NCBI RefSeq assembly: GCF_011682235.2
Contig: NZ_CP076718.1
Coordinates: 2,957,868 to 3,021,867 of the forward strand
Direction: 5' to 3'
Source: Rhodocaloribacter litoris
GTDB taxonomy: Bacteria > Bacteroidota > Rhodothermia > Rhodothermales > ISCAR-4553
Length of the DNA stretch: 64,000 nt
Shown: positions 32,119 to 41,711 of the stretch, one piece after another
How positions within the stretch are numbered: the first letter of the stretch is position 1
Layout of the letters: the number at the start of each line of letters is the position of its first letter
Notes under the pieces: model-generated
What the model saw: the letters and a program-made list of their open reading frames with translations, nothing else
Told to the model about the DNA's origin: nothing
The model's database searches: none
Translations under genes and position numbers: made by a program

Positions 32119-32327
32119 CATAGCGGCGTTGCGTGCAATATTTTTAGCGGCTCCTCCGTGACTCCGGCGAGGGTGGCTGTACATCCGATGCCTGTGGCGA
32201 GCGGGGGCGTGTAGCAGCTTCTGGAGGGGGAACGACGGTGACCGGCCGGCTCCCTCTTTGTGTTTTCGGCCCTGCCGGCCGAACCTCCGGGAATCCATCA
32301 TCAACGCACTGAGACGGATCCATTTCC

Positions 32328-34436
32328 ATGAATACAGACCTGATCACCTATCTGGTGCCCGTTGCCGGGTTGATTGCGCTGGGGTATGCCTTTCTCCGGA
32401 CCCGCTGGATCAACCGGCAGGAACCGGGTACCGACACCATGCAGGAGATCGCCGCGGCCATCGCCGAAGGGGCCAGGGCTTTTCTGCGGCGCGAGTACCG
32501 GGTGCTGGCCGTGTTCGTCCTGGTCGTGGCCGCGCTGCTGGTTTTCGCCAACCTGGGCAACCCGGAGTCCTCGCCGCTGGTGGCGGTCTCCTTCGTGGCC
32601 GGTGCGCTCTGCTCGGCAACGGCCGGCTTCATCGGCATGAGCGTGGCGACCCGGGCCAACGTCCGCACGACGAACGCCGCCCGGACGGGGCTGGGGCCGG
32701 CGCTCAACGTTGCCTTCTCCGGCGGGCTGGTGATGGGCCTGTGCGTCGTCGGCCTCGGCGTGCTCGGCCTCGGCGTGCTCTTTGTCGTCTACAACAGCCT
32801 CTACGGCGACCTCTGGGACTTCAGCCGCGTCATCAACGTCATCTCGGGCTTCTCGCTGGGAGCCTCCTCCATTGCCCTCTTCGCCCGCGTCGGCGGCGGC
32901 ATCTACACGAAGGCCGCCGACGTGGGGGCCGACCTGGCCGGCAAGGTGTATGAAGGCATCCCGGAAGACGACCCCCGCAACCCGGCCACCATCGCCGACA
33001 ACGTGGGCGACAACGTGGGCGACGTGGCCGGCATGGGCGCCGACCTCTTCGAGAGCTACGTCGGCTCGATCATCGGAACGATGGTGCTCGGCGCGGCCTT
33101 CCTCTCGGTCCCGGCCATGGAAAGCGAGGGCGTCGGGCCGCTCTCGGCCGTGCTGCTGCCGCTGGTGCTGGCCGGCATTGGTATCCTCGTCTCCATCGGC
33201 GGCTCCTTCTTCGTGAAGGTGAAGGAAGGGGGCAACCCGCAGAAAGGGCTCAACACGGGTGAGTTCGGCGCGGCGGGCCTCATGGCCGTCCTCTCCTACT
33301 TCATCATCGACTGGATGCTGCCCGCCGAGTGGACGCATAGCAGCCCCATCAGCCCGTTCTCGGAGTACTCGTCGATGGGGGTCTTCTGGGCCGTGCTCAT
33401 CGGGCTGGCCGCCGGCACGCTCATCGGGCTCGTCACGGAATACTATACCTCCACACACACGAAGCCCACGCTCGATATTGCCCGGCAGAGCGTCACCGGG
33501 GCGGCGACGAACATCATCGCCGGCCTGGGCGTCGGGATGTTCTCGACCGGCATCCCCGCGGTGATCCTGGCCCTGGGCATCATCGGAGCCTACGCCTTCG
33601 CCGGGCTCTACGGCATCGCCATCGCGGCCGTCGGGATGCTCTCCGTGACGGGCATCCAGCTGGCCGTCGACGCCTACGGGCCGATCTCGGACAACGCCGG
33701 CGGCATCGCCGAGATGTCGCACCTGCCGCCCGAGGTCCGCGAGCGGACCGACAAGCTCGACGCCGTCGGTAACACGACCGCCGCCATCGGCAAGGGGTTC
33801 GCCATCGGCTCGGCCGCGCTGACGGCCCTTGGCCTCTTTGCGGCCTTCATGCAGCAGGCCCGCATCGAGCGGATCGACGTCTCGCAGCCGACGATCCTGG
33901 CCGGACTGCTCATCGGGGCCATGCTGCCTTACGTCTTCAGCGCCATGGCGATGGCTGCCGTGGGCCGCGCCGCCGCCGACATGATCAAGGAGGTGGGCCG
34001 CCAGTTCAGCGAGATCGTCGGCCTGCGTGAAGGGAAAGCCAAGGCCGAGTATGCCCGGTGCGTGGACATCTCGACGAAGGCCGCCATCCGGGAGATGGTC
34101 GCCCCCGGCCTGCTGGCCCTCGTGGTGCCGGTCACCATCGGTTTCATCTCGAAGGACATGCTCGGCGGCCTGCTGGCAGGCGTGACCGTCTCGGGCGTGC
34201 TCATGGCCCTCTTTCAGGCCAACGCCGGCGGTGCCTGGGACAACGCCAAGAAGCGCATCGAGGCCGGCCTCACCCTCGACGGGCAGACCTACGGCAAGGG
34301 CAGCGACGCCCACAAGGCGGCCGTGGTCGGTGATACCGTGGGCGACCCGCTCAAGGACACCAGCGGCCCGAGCCTCAACATCCTGCTGAAGCTCATCGCC
34401 GTCGTGGCTCTCGTCATTGCCCCGCTGATTGCCTGA
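32328..34436 (+). CDS. hppA: K+-stimulated membrane-bound pyrophosphatase (H+ or Na+ pump)
   Basis: 702-residue integral membrane pyrophosphatase, which couples pyrophosphate hydrolysis to H+ or Na+ export. About 16 hydrophobic segments are seen. The catalytic signature is [20 protein letters not shown] and [20 protein letters not shown], with a second acidic cluster [15 protein letters not shown] near the C-terminus. In [18 protein letters not shown] the residue after NTTA is Ala and Gly stands three further on, the pattern of K+-dependent enzymes (K+-independent ones have Lys there). Whether H+ or Na+ is pumped needs the position of the gate glutamate, which I cannot assign by eye. It has a leader of roughly 180 nt and possible operators upstream. 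Confidence 0.95.
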   Translation: MNTDLITYLVPVAGLIALGYAFLRTRWINRQEPGTDTMQEIAAAIAEGARAFLRREYRVLAVFVLVVAALLVFANLGNPESSPLVAVSFVAGALCSATAGFIGMSVATRANVRTTNAARTGLGPALNVAFSGGLVMGLCVVGLGVLGLGVLFVVYNSLYGDLWDFSRVINVISGFSLGASSIALFARVGGGIYTKAADVGADLAGKVYEGIPEDDPRNPATIADNVGDNVGDVAGMGADLFESYVGSIIGTMVLGAAFLSVPAMESEGVGPLSAVLLPLVLAGIGILVSIGGSFFVKVKEGGNPQKGLNTGEFGAAGLMAVLSYFIIDWMLPAEWTHSSPISPFSEYSSMGVFWAVLIGLAAGTLIGLVTEYYTSTHTKPTLDIARQSVTGAATNIIAGLGVGMFSTGIPAVILALGIIGAYAFAGLYGIAIAAVGMLSVTGIQLAVDAYGPISDNAGGIAEMSHLPPEVRERTDKLDAVGNTTAAIGKGFAIGSAALTALGLFAAFMQQARIERIDVSQPTILAGLLIGAMLPYVFSAMAMAAVGRAAADMIKEVGRQFSEIVGLREGKAKAEYARCVDISTKAAIREMVAPGLLALVVPVTIGFISKDMLGGLLAGVTVSGVLMALFQANAGGAWDNAKKRIEAGLTLDGQTYGKGSDAHKAAVVGDTVGDPLKDTSGPSLNILLKLIAVVALVIAPLIA

Positions 34437-34460
34437 GGGCCCGGGCACGACACGTTTCGG

Positions 34461-34500
34461 ACGAGGCGCCGTCCCGCGGGGGCGGCGCCTCGTTTGTTCT
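34461..34500 (+). terminator. Rho-independent terminator after hppA
   Basis: ACGAGGCGCCG (34461-34471) pairs perfectly with CGGCGCCTCGT (34483-34493) across an 11-nt loop, followed by TTGTTCT. It lies 25 nt after the hppA stop. Confidence 0.75.
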
Positions 34501-34690
34501 GCGGCCAGGCGGTGCCCCCACGCCGGGTACATACGGGCCGGGCCTGCACCGCACGTGATGGCCTGCCGCCGGCCGTTCATAAAACGCGGCGTGCCGTTCG
34601 TGGCGGCACCGTCCCCTTTACCTTGCCTGCAGGATTAGGGCTTCTTACCTTCGAAGGTTCACGATCCGTCTTCTCGATTCAGGAGTTTTC

Positions 34691-36163
34691 ATGATCGCTT
34701 CTCATTGCCTGGTCACCCGCTCGAACGCAGGGCGGCTGCTTGCGGTGCTGGTACCCGCCCTGCTCCTCGGCGTGGTGCCGGTGCGGGCCCAGGAGGCGGG
34801 TGACGACCTGCCGCGGGTCACCCGCACCCATGCCATCACGAACGCCCGCATCGTGCAGGCGCCGGGCCGCGTCATCGAGCGGGGCACCGTGGTCATCCAC
34901 GATGGGCTCATCGTGGCCGTCGGTACCGACGTCGAGATCCCCTTCGACGCCGAGCGCCTCCCGGGCGACTCGCTCGTCGTCTATGCCGGCTTCCTCGACG
35001 GCCTCTCGCATGTGGGCATCCCGAAGCCCAAAGCAGATCAGAACCGCGAACGCCCGGACGACCCGGGCAACCCGCCCGACGATTACGCCGGCATCCAGCC
35101 CCAGCAGGATGCCCGTACGATGCTCGAGCCCGGCGACAAGTCGGTCAAGGACCTGCGGGCGGCGGGCTTCGGGGCCGCCCTTACCGTGCCCCACGGCCGG
35201 ATGCTCCCCGGCTCGGGCGCGCTCGTCCTGCTTCACGGCGACGACCCCGATGCAATGGTCCTGCGCGGCGATGTGGCCCTCTTCGCCCAGTTCCAGGGTG
35301 CTCTCGGCGTCTACCCCGCCACGCCCATGGGCGTCATGGCGAAGATGCGCCAGCTCTACCGCGAGGCCGAACGTCGCCGCCTGATCCAGCAGCGCTACGA
35401 CACCGACCCCGCCGGCCTCGAACGGCCCCCCTACGACGACGTCCACTACGCCTTCTTCCCCGTCATCGAAGGCAAGAAGCCGGTCCTTTTCTACACGGAT
35501 GAAGCCCTGGAAACGTACCGGGCGCTGCGCCTCCAGCGCGACCTCGGCTTCCCCCTGATGCTGGCCGGCCTCAAGCAGAGCTTCGACCAGATCGACGCCC
35601 TGAAGGAGGCCGGCGTGCCCCTTTTTCTCACGCTGGACCTGCCGAAAGAGCCGAAGAAGGAAGCGAAGGCCAAACAGGACTCGGTCGAGGCCGAGATGGC
35701 GGCGCAGTACGACCCCACGCTCCGCACGGCCACCTACCGCGACCTGGAGGCCGAGCGCCGTAACCTGGAGGCCCGCCAGCGGGAAAGCCGCGAACGCTAC
35801 CTCAAGAACGCGGCAATGCTCCACGAGGCCGGCCTCCGCTTCGGCTTCTCGACGATGGACGTCAAGCCCGCCGACATCCACAAGAACCTGCGCCTGATGA
35901 TCGAACACGGGCTGCCCGAGGACGCCGCCCTGGCCGCCCTCACCACCGATGCCGCCGCCCTGCTCGGCGTCTCGGCCATGCTCGGCACCGTCGAGCCCGG
36001 CAAGATCGCCAACCTGGTCGTCACCACGAAGCCCTATTTCGACAAGGACGCGAAGATCCGGTACGTCTTCGTCGACGGCGTCAAGTACGAATACGATACG
36101 AAGGAGAAAAAGGAAGCCTCCGGCAAAGAGCACCCAACCGAGCCCTCCAGCCCGGAACGCTAA
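34691..36163 (+). CDS. Exported amidohydrolase-fold protein with incomplete metal site (first of three)
   Basis: 490-residue exported protein of the amidohydrolase superfamily by its ends: after a signal peptide (LLAVLVPALLLGVVPVRAQ), the N-terminal beta-sandwich reads HAITNARIVQAPGRVIERGTVVIHDGLIVAVG, and the C-terminal lobe reads LAALTTDAAALLGVSAMLGTVEPGKIANLVV with YVFVDGVKYEYDTK. The usual metal motif PGxIDxHxH is replaced by YAGFLDGLSHVGIP, with only one His, and I find no typical later His/Asp ligands, so mononuclear or no metal binding is likely. The middle has a charged Lys/Glu-rich insertion (PKEPKKEAKAKQD). AGGAG precedes the ATG. It heads a run of three related genes, 80 and 32 nt apart, probably an operon. 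Confidence 0.8.
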   Translation: MIASHCLVTRSNAGRLLAVLVPALLLGVVPVRAQEAGDDLPRVTRTHAITNARIVQAPGRVIERGTVVIHDGLIVAVGTDVEIPFDAERLPGDSLVVYAGFLDGLSHVGIPKPKADQNRERPDDPGNPPDDYAGIQPQQDARTMLEPGDKSVKDLRAAGFGAALTVPHGRMLPGSGALVLLHGDDPDAMVLRGDVALFAQFQGALGVYPATPMGVMAKMRQLYREAERRRLIQQRYDTDPAGLERPPYDDVHYAFFPVIEGKKPVLFYTDEALETYRALRLQRDLGFPLMLAGLKQSFDQIDALKEAGVPLFLTLDLPKEPKKEAKAKQDSVEAEMAAQYDPTLRTATYRDLEAERRNLEARQRESRERYLKNAAMLHEAGLRFGFSTMDVKPADIHKNLRLMIEHGLPEDAALAALTTDAAALLGVSAMLGTVEPGKIANLVVTTKPYFDKDAKIRYVFVDGVKYEYDTKEKKEASGKEHPTEPSSPER

Positions 36164-36243
36164 CGCTTCGCTGTGTCAAACGCTCAACCTTTTCAGACCG
36201 CGTTACGCGGCCCCAGAGCGCTCCTAGCCAGACGTCAGGTCTC

Positions 36244-37614
36244 ATGAAAAAGCCAGCCTTCTTTCTCGGGTTCGCCCTGCTGATGGCGACGGCCGTCACG
36301 GCCCAGCCCCAAACCGGCAGCGTGCTGATCAAGAACGCCACCGTCCTCACCGTGACAAACGGCACCCTGGAGAACACCGACGTGCTCGTGCGCGACGGCA
36401 AGATTGCCCGTATCGGCCAGGGGCTCTCGGCACCGGGCGGCGTGGAAGTGGTCGATGCCACCGGCAAGTACGTCATGCCCGGCATCATCGACGCCCACGC
36501 GCACATCGCCCTGAGTGCCGTCAACGAGGCCACCGACCCCGTCACGGCCATGGTGACGATGGAAGACGTGGTCAACCCCTACCACATCGGCATCTACCGG
36601 GCGCTGGCCGGCGGCGTGACCACCTCGCACCTGATGCACGGCTCGGCCAACGTCATCGGGGGGCAAAACGAGACGATCAAGCACCGCTGGGGCTACACGA
36701 ACCCGGACGACCTGCGGTTCGAGGGGGCACCCCGCACCATCAAGTTCGCCCTCGGCGAGAACCCCACGCGCGTACACGGCAACCGGGGCGGCGGCTCCGG
36801 CAAAGCCAAGGTGCCCGCCACCCGCATGGGCGTCGAGGCCGTCCTCCGCGACGCCTTTGAGCAGGGACTGCGCTACAAGGAGGCCTGGGAGCGGTATGAG
36901 GCCGAGCGCCGCCGCAACCCCCGCGCCGTCCCGCCCCCCTACGACCTGCGCCTCGAAACCCTCGCCGACATCCTGCGAGGCGACATCCTCGTCCACTGCC
37001 ACAGCTACCGTGCCGACGAGATCCTGATGCTCCTGCGTGTGCTGAAGGACTACGGCATCGAGAAGGTCACCTTCCAGCACGCCAATGAGGCCTTCAAGGT
37101 GGCGCCCGAGCTGGCCGCCTTCGGCGCCTACGCCTCCGTCTTCTCCGACTGGTGGTCGTACAAGTTCGAGGTCTACTACTCGACGGCCTACAACGCCGCC
37201 ATCCTGACGCGCAACGGCGTCGTCACGTCCGTCAACTCGGACTCGGGCGAGCTCAACCGGCATCTCTACCACGAGGCCGCCAAGAGCCAGCGCTACGGCG
37301 GCCTGACCGACGACGAAGCCCTGGCGCTCATCACCATCAACCCGGCCCGCCAGCTCGGCATCGACGACCGCGTCGGCTCCATCGAAGTCGGCAAGGACGC
37401 CGACCTGGTCGTCTTCGACGGGCACCCGCTCTCGGTCTATGCCATCCCCGTGATGACCTTCGTCGACGGCGTCCGCTACTTCGACCGCGAGCGCGACCCG
37501 GACGACATACGTCTCCACGTCGATCCCGAGGCCGCGGTCGACGCCAGCCGGTTCGTCACCGACGAGGACTGGCACGCGCTCGAAGCCACCGCCGGCTGGC
37601 TCTTCCAGTTCTGA
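36244..37614 (+). CDS. Exported amidohydrolase with complete metal site (second of three)
   Basis: 456-residue exported metal-dependent hydrolase. The signal peptide is MKKPAFFLGFALLMATAVTAQ. The metal motif is intact: VMPGIIDAHAHIAL (His85, His87), followed by VHCHSYRADEI and FQHANEAF (later His ligands) and VNSDSGELNRHLYHE (catalytic Asp). The C-terminal segment LITINPARQLGIDDRVGSIEVGKDADLVVFDGHPLS, cited here in pieces, is typical of imidazolonepropionase/isoaspartyl dipeptidase-like subgroups. The substrate is unknown; exported members often act on dipeptides or cyclic amides. It is the only one of the three neighbours with the full ligand set, which suggests the flanking ones are partners or diverged paralogues. 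Confidence 0.88.
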   Translation: MKKPAFFLGFALLMATAVTAQPQTGSVLIKNATVLTVTNGTLENTDVLVRDGKIARIGQGLSAPGGVEVVDATGKYVMPGIIDAHAHIALSAVNEATDPVTAMVTMEDVVNPYHIGIYRALAGGVTTSHLMHGSANVIGGQNETIKHRWGYTNPDDLRFEGAPRTIKFALGENPTRVHGNRGGGSGKAKVPATRMGVEAVLRDAFEQGLRYKEAWERYEAERRRNPRAVPPPYDLRLETLADILRGDILVHCHSYRADEILMLLRVLKDYGIEKVTFQHANEAFKVAPELAAFGAYASVFSDWWSYKFEVYYSTAYNAAILTRNGVVTSVNSDSGELNRHLYHEAAKSQRYGGLTDDEALALITINPARQLGIDDRVGSIEVGKDADLVVFDGHPLSVYAIPVMTFVDGVRYFDRERDPDDIRLHVDPEAAVDASRFVTDEDWHALEATAGWLFQF

Positions 37615-37646
37615 CCCGCCTCCGACCACGCGAACCCTTCCCTGCC

Positions 37647-38981
37647 ATGAATCTGCTGCTCACGCTTGCGGTCGGGCTCCTGCTCCAGCTCCAGCCGACC
37701 GACGACGTGCCCAAGGGGTACCAGGGCACCTTTGCCATCACCAACGCCCGCATCGAAACCGTCGCCAACGGCACCATCGAACGGGGCACGGTCGTCATCC
37801 GGGGCGACCGGATCGAGGCCGTCGGCCCGGATGTGGCCGTCCCGGCCGGCGCCGAGGTCATCGACGGCACGGGTATGACCGTCTACCCGGGGATGATCGA
37901 CAGCGGCACGCACCTGGGCCTGGCCGAGATCGGCGCCGTGGACGAGACGAACGACTATCGCGAGGTGGGCGACCTGAACCCGCAGATGGAGGCGCTCACG
38001 GCCGTCAACCCGAACTCGGTGCTGATCCCCGTCACCCGCGTCAGCGGCGTCACCACGGTCATCGCCGAGCCCTCGGGCGGGCTCTTCCCGGGCGTGGCGG
38101 CCCTCATCAACCTGGTCGGCTACACCCCGGAGCAGATGCACGCGGGCGGCGTGCGCCTGATGGTGCTCGAGTTTCCCACTACCGGCCGGCGCGGCTTCTT
38201 CGACCGCCGCTCGGACGAGGAGATCGAGAAGGCCGCCGAGAAAGCCCTGAAGAAGCTCAACGACATCTGGGACCGCGCCGTCCTCTATGCGAAGATCGAC
38301 TCGGCCTATCATGCAGCAAAGAACCCGCCGCGTAAGCCCGAGCATGTGCCCGAGATGGAGGCCCTGCTGCCGGTCGTGCGCGGCGAGATGCCGTTGATGA
38401 TCAAGGTGAACCGGGAGAAGGACATCCTCAACGCGATCGAATGGGTGAAGGAGCGGGGCCTCAAGAACGTCGTCTTCAGCGAGGTGGCCGAGGGATGGCG
38501 CGTGGCGGACAAGCTCGCCGAGGCGGGCATCCCCTGCCTGGTGGGGCCGGTGCTCTCCATCCCCACGCGGGATTCCGACCGCTACGACAAGGCCTACGCC
38601 AACGCCGGGCTGATGCAGCAGGCAGGCGTGAAGGTGGCCCTGCGCACGGGGGAGGCGGAGAACGTGCGTAACCTGCCCTTCAACGCGGGCTTCGCCGCCG
38701 CGTACGGGATGGGCCGTGAAGAAGCCCTGCGCGCCGTGACCCTCAACGCCGCCGAAATCTTCGGCATCGCGGGCGATTACGGCTCCATTGAGCCGGGCAA
38801 GAAAGCCAACCTGTTCGTGGCCGACGGCGACCCCTTCGAGCCGAAGACGCAGGTTCATCACGTCTTCATCGACGGCTTCCGCATCCCGATGACGAACCGG
38901 CAGATCGAGCTCTACAGGGAGTTCCTCCACCGCGACGAAGGCCGGCTCCAGCCCGTGGAGGTCCGCCCGGCGAGCAACTGA
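37647..38981 (+). CDS. Exported amidohydrolase-fold protein, first metal His missing (third of three)
   Basis: 444-residue protein with a short hydrophobic leader (MNLLLTLAVGLLLQLQ) and an amidohydrolase layout: FAITNARIETVANGTIERGTVVIRGDRIEAVGPD, then VYPGMIDSGTHLGLAEIG where HxH has become GTH (one His). The C-terminal lobe AVTLNAAEIFGIAGDYGSIEPGKKANLFVADGDPF is standard. A long charged helix (DEEIEKAAEKALKKLNDIWD) sits mid-protein. The start is the ATG at 37647; the frame is open further upstream over the second gene but lacks any family-like sequence. Proteins with PGMIDSGTHLGL occur next to complete amidohydrolases in Bacteroidota (from memory), so this may be a conserved arrangement and not simple decay. 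Confidence 0.82.
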   Translation: MNLLLTLAVGLLLQLQPTDDVPKGYQGTFAITNARIETVANGTIERGTVVIRGDRIEAVGPDVAVPAGAEVIDGTGMTVYPGMIDSGTHLGLAEIGAVDETNDYREVGDLNPQMEALTAVNPNSVLIPVTRVSGVTTVIAEPSGGLFPGVAALINLVGYTPEQMHAGGVRLMVLEFPTTGRRGFFDRRSDEEIEKAAEKALKKLNDIWDRAVLYAKIDSAYHAAKNPPRKPEHVPEMEALLPVVRGEMPLMIKVNREKDILNAIEWVKERGLKNVVFSEVAEGWRVADKLAEAGIPCLVGPVLSIPTRDSDRYDKAYANAGLMQQAGVKVALRTGEAENVRNLPFNAGFAAAYGMGREEALRAVTLNAAEIFGIAGDYGSIEPGKKANLFVADGDPFEPKTQVHHVFIDGFRIPMTNRQIELYREFLHRDEGRLQPVEVRPASN

Positions 38982-38988
38982 CCGGGCT

Positions 38989-40380
38989 TCACACACGGCG
39001 CGACATGGCCGGGACGCTTCGCAGGCGGTGTTCGACGGCGGCCGTGCTCAGGTAGGCCAGGAGGGCGGCCGCCAGGGAGGTGACGTAGGGGTAGGGCGCG
39101 TCCACCACATACGCCCCGCCGATCCATACGGCCACGCCGGTCACGAGGGCCGCCAGGGCGCTCCAGGCGCCGCCGATGCGCGTGAACAGCCCGGTGACGA
39201 TCACCACGAAGAGGCCCGCGCTCCCGAAGGCGGACGCCTCCTCGACCAGCGCATAGACGCCGTCGGCGTAGAGCGCCATCACATAGGCCACCAGGCCGAA
39301 GACGACCACGCCGCCCCGGGCCAGCAGCACCTTGCCGCGTTCCGAGAACGCCGGCCGTAGCGGCACGATGAGGTTGTGCGAGACGAGGGAAGAGGCCACC
39401 AGCAGCGCGCTGTCCACCGTCGAAAGGATGGCCGAGACGAGCGCGCCGGCGAAGAGGGTGTAGAGGGCCACCGGCAGGTAGCGCCCGGCCAGCAGCGGCA
39501 GGAGCTGATCGGGGTGTTCGAGGCCGGGCAAGAGCGTGGTGCCGAGCAGCCCCATCGTCACGGGGATGAGGCCGACGGCCAGGTAGAGCCCGCCCGCGAC
39601 GAAGGCCGAGCGCCGGGCCACCCGCGGCGAGCGGGCGGCGATGACGCGGGCGACCAGTTCCGCCGCCAGCACCGAGCCGCACACCGGGATCGCCCAGCCT
39701 TCGACGACGGCCAGCCAGGGCGTCTCCGGCCCGCCGAAGAGCCGCAGCCGCGCCGGGTCGACGGCGGCCAGCGCCTCGAAGCCGGTATCCCGCCACACCA
39801 TGACGAAGAGCACGACGAGGCCCGTCATCAGGGCGATTCCCTGCACGAGGTCGGTCCACGCATCGGCCAGCAGCCCGCCGAAGACGGTGTAGGCGACGAC
39901 CACCAGGGCCGCCAGCGTGATCGTGAAGGTGATCTCCAGCCCGGAAGCCGCGGCGAGCACCTGTCCGAAGGCCCGGACCTGGGCGGCCGCCCACAGCAGG
40001 GAGGTCGGCACCATGAGCACGACGGCCAGGCGCTCCACGCCCGCCGTGTACCGCTGCCGGAAGAAGTCGGCCAGCGTGGTGAGCTTGCGCCGCCAGAGGG
40101 GGACGGCGAAGACGGCCCCCATCAACAGGATGCACAGGCCATAGCCGAACGGGTCGGCCGTGCCGCCGGCGAGCCCGTCCACGTAGATCGAACCTGCCGC
40201 GCCGATGCACGTCTCGGCCCCGAACCACGTGGCAAAGATGGTGAAGATGGACAGGCCGTACCCCAGGCTGCGCCCGGCCACCAGGTAGTCGGCTTCGGTG
40301 CGGATCCGCCGCGCCACGTACGCGCCGATGCCGAGCTGGGCCAGCACGTAGAGACCGATGCCGAACAGGACGGGGTTCAA
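38989..40380 (-). CDS. Sodium/solute symporter (SSS family)
   Basis: 463-residue polytopic transporter of the SSS family (PutP/vSGLT fold) with about 13 hydrophobic segments. Typical features are DYLVAGRSLGYGLSIFTIFATWFGAETCIG (in parts, helix 1 with the unwound region), LTTLADFFRQRY, VVAYTVFGGLLADAWTDLVQG (core helix with the GG..A..TD..Q pattern) and ALVSAILSTVDSALLVASSLVSHNL, where AILSTVDS carries the Na2-site Ser/Thr. Substrate unknown. Its start overlaps the stop of the T9SS-plug lipoprotein gene by 4 nt, so it is the last gene of a coupled leftward trio. Confidence 0.9.
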   Translation of the reverse strand: MNPVLFGIGLYVLAQLGIGAYVARRIRTEADYLVAGRSLGYGLSIFTIFATWFGAETCIGAAGSIYVDGLAGGTADPFGYGLCILLMGAVFAVPLWRRKLTTLADFFRQRYTAGVERLAVVLMVPTSLLWAAAQVRAFGQVLAAASGLEITFTITLAALVVVAYTVFGGLLADAWTDLVQGIALMTGLVVLFVMVWRDTGFEALAAVDPARLRLFGGPETPWLAVVEGWAIPVCGSVLAAELVARVIAARSPRVARRSAFVAGGLYLAVGLIPVTMGLLGTTLLPGLEHPDQLLPLLAGRYLPVALYTLFAGALVSAILSTVDSALLVASSLVSHNLIVPLRPAFSERGKVLLARGGVVVFGLVAYVMALYADGVYALVEEASAFGSAGLFVVIVTGLFTRIGGAWSALAALVTGVAVWIGGAYVVDAPYPYVTSLAAALLAYLSTAAVEHRLRSVPAMSRRV

Positions 40381-41711
40381 CGCACCAGGATGTGGCTTAC
40401 GGCGATGAGCCGGTCGGTGTGCAGAGAGAGGTCGGAAAAGTATACGAACACGCTGTAGAGATTTTCCAGCCGGGGCGTGGCACCGGTTTGCGCCCGGCGG
40501 ATGCGGCCGTCCGAGACCACGTAGCGGTATTCATACCGTCCCTGTTTCAGCAGCACGCGGCCTTCGTAACGCCGTCGTTCCGGGACCCATTCGAGGCGGT
40601 GTTGCGGGTCTACGGCAAAGCCGTTGAAGCTGCCCGAGAGGATCACGTCGCCTGCGACCGGCAGTTCGTCCGGCGGGACGTAGGCGAAGCGTGCCTCGAC
40701 GTACTCGGCCTGCAGGCCCGGTTCGGCCAGCCCGCGCACGGCGGCATCGACTACGATCTGGCCGTTGAGCAGCGGATCGAGCCCGGAGCCGGCGAAGCGG
40801 GCATAGTCCGGCTCGATGAAGACCTTGAACGGGATCGAAGTCAGGTCCGTCCGTTCGATGCGGCCGCCGACGCGGAGGTCGCCGAGGTCCACGAAGTAAT
40901 CGGCCACGGCGGGTTCGAAGGCCGTCCCGGGCGGCAGGAAGAACTGGAGGGCCGGTTGATCGGCCAGCATGGGCCGGTCGGAGCAGCGGGCCGCGTCGAG
41001 CTGTCCGTTCCGGACGAAGCAGGTCGTATAGTTGAAGGCGTTGCTCTGCAGGGCGGGCGGAGGGGTGAAGCGGGCCACCGGTTGCACGGCCGGATAGGCG
41101 AAGCCGGAGAGCATCACGTTGTCGAGCTCGACGTCGACGGGGGTGGCCTGTTCGGAGACGAAGAAGACCCGTTCGAAGAGCACCTCGTCTTCCATTCCCT
41201 GCTCGGTGACCCGGAGGATATAGTTGCCGCTGATTTTGAACTCGATGCTCCGGTTGGGGAAACGATAGCGGTAGTGGGTGTAGGGAATGCCAGTGTTCTG
41301 TGAAGGCTGGTAGTCGAGGAGGTCGTCCCGCTGGAAGGAATCCAGGTATTCGGTGGGGGAGAGGTCGCGACGCCAGGTGCGGTTGGCGTGGTAGAAATAG
41401 ACGGAGAGGGGGCGTCCGCGTGTCTCCAGCAGGTCGAAGGCGACGGTGATGGTCTGGTTCGATCCCAGGGTGATGATGGGCAGGGCCTGTTCGTCGCCGG
41501 TGCGATATACCTGGATGGTGCGCACGGTTTCGGCGGCCGGTGCCAGGTTGCCGTGCGGGCTCGGGGTCAGGTCGTCCCGGGTGTGCGCCTCCTCCGGGGG
41601 TTCCCGTCGGGCCTCGTTTTCCTGCCGGCGGTCGCCGGTTTTCTCGCTGCCGGCACACCCGATCATCAGTACCGCCAGGATCAGGCTGTACCGGCACAGG
41701 CGATGGTTCAT
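40377..41711 (-). CDS. Type IX secretion system plug-like (DUF5103) lipoprotein
   Basis: 444-residue lipoprotein (signal MNHRLCRYSLILAVLMIGC, lipobox LMIGC) that matches DUF5103, the N-terminal domain known as the T9SS 'plug' protein family, as I recall its conserved text: VRTIQVYRTGDEQALPIITLGSNQTI, YFYHANRTWRRDLSPTEYLDSFQRDD, YTHYRYRFPNRSIEFKISGNYILRV, and near the end FNGFAVDPQHRLEW, GRVLLKQGRYEYRYV and DRLIAVSHIL (each cited in part). The family is thought to be envelope-located and linked to type IX secretion or a related outer-membrane process in Bacteroidota. It overlaps both neighbours by 4 nt, which places it in a tight operon with a symporter and a membrane HExxH protein. Confidence 0.82.
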   Translation of the reverse strand: MNHRLCRYSLILAVLMIGCAGSEKTGDRRQENEARREPPEEAHTRDDLTPSPHGNLAPAAETVRTIQVYRTGDEQALPIITLGSNQTITVAFDLLETRGRPLSVYFYHANRTWRRDLSPTEYLDSFQRDDLLDYQPSQNTGIPYTHYRYRFPNRSIEFKISGNYILRVTEQGMEDEVLFERVFFVSEQATPVDVELDNVMLSGFAYPAVQPVARFTPPPALQSNAFNYTTCFVRNGQLDAARCSDRPMLADQPALQFFLPPGTAFEPAVADYFVDLGDLRVGGRIERTDLTSIPFKVFIEPDYARFAGSGLDPLLNGQIVVDAAVRGLAEPGLQAEYVEARFAYVPPDELPVAGDVILSGSFNGFAVDPQHRLEWVPERRRYEGRVLLKQGRYEYRYVVSDGRIRRAQTGATPRLENLYSVFVYFSDLSLHTDRLIAVSHILVR

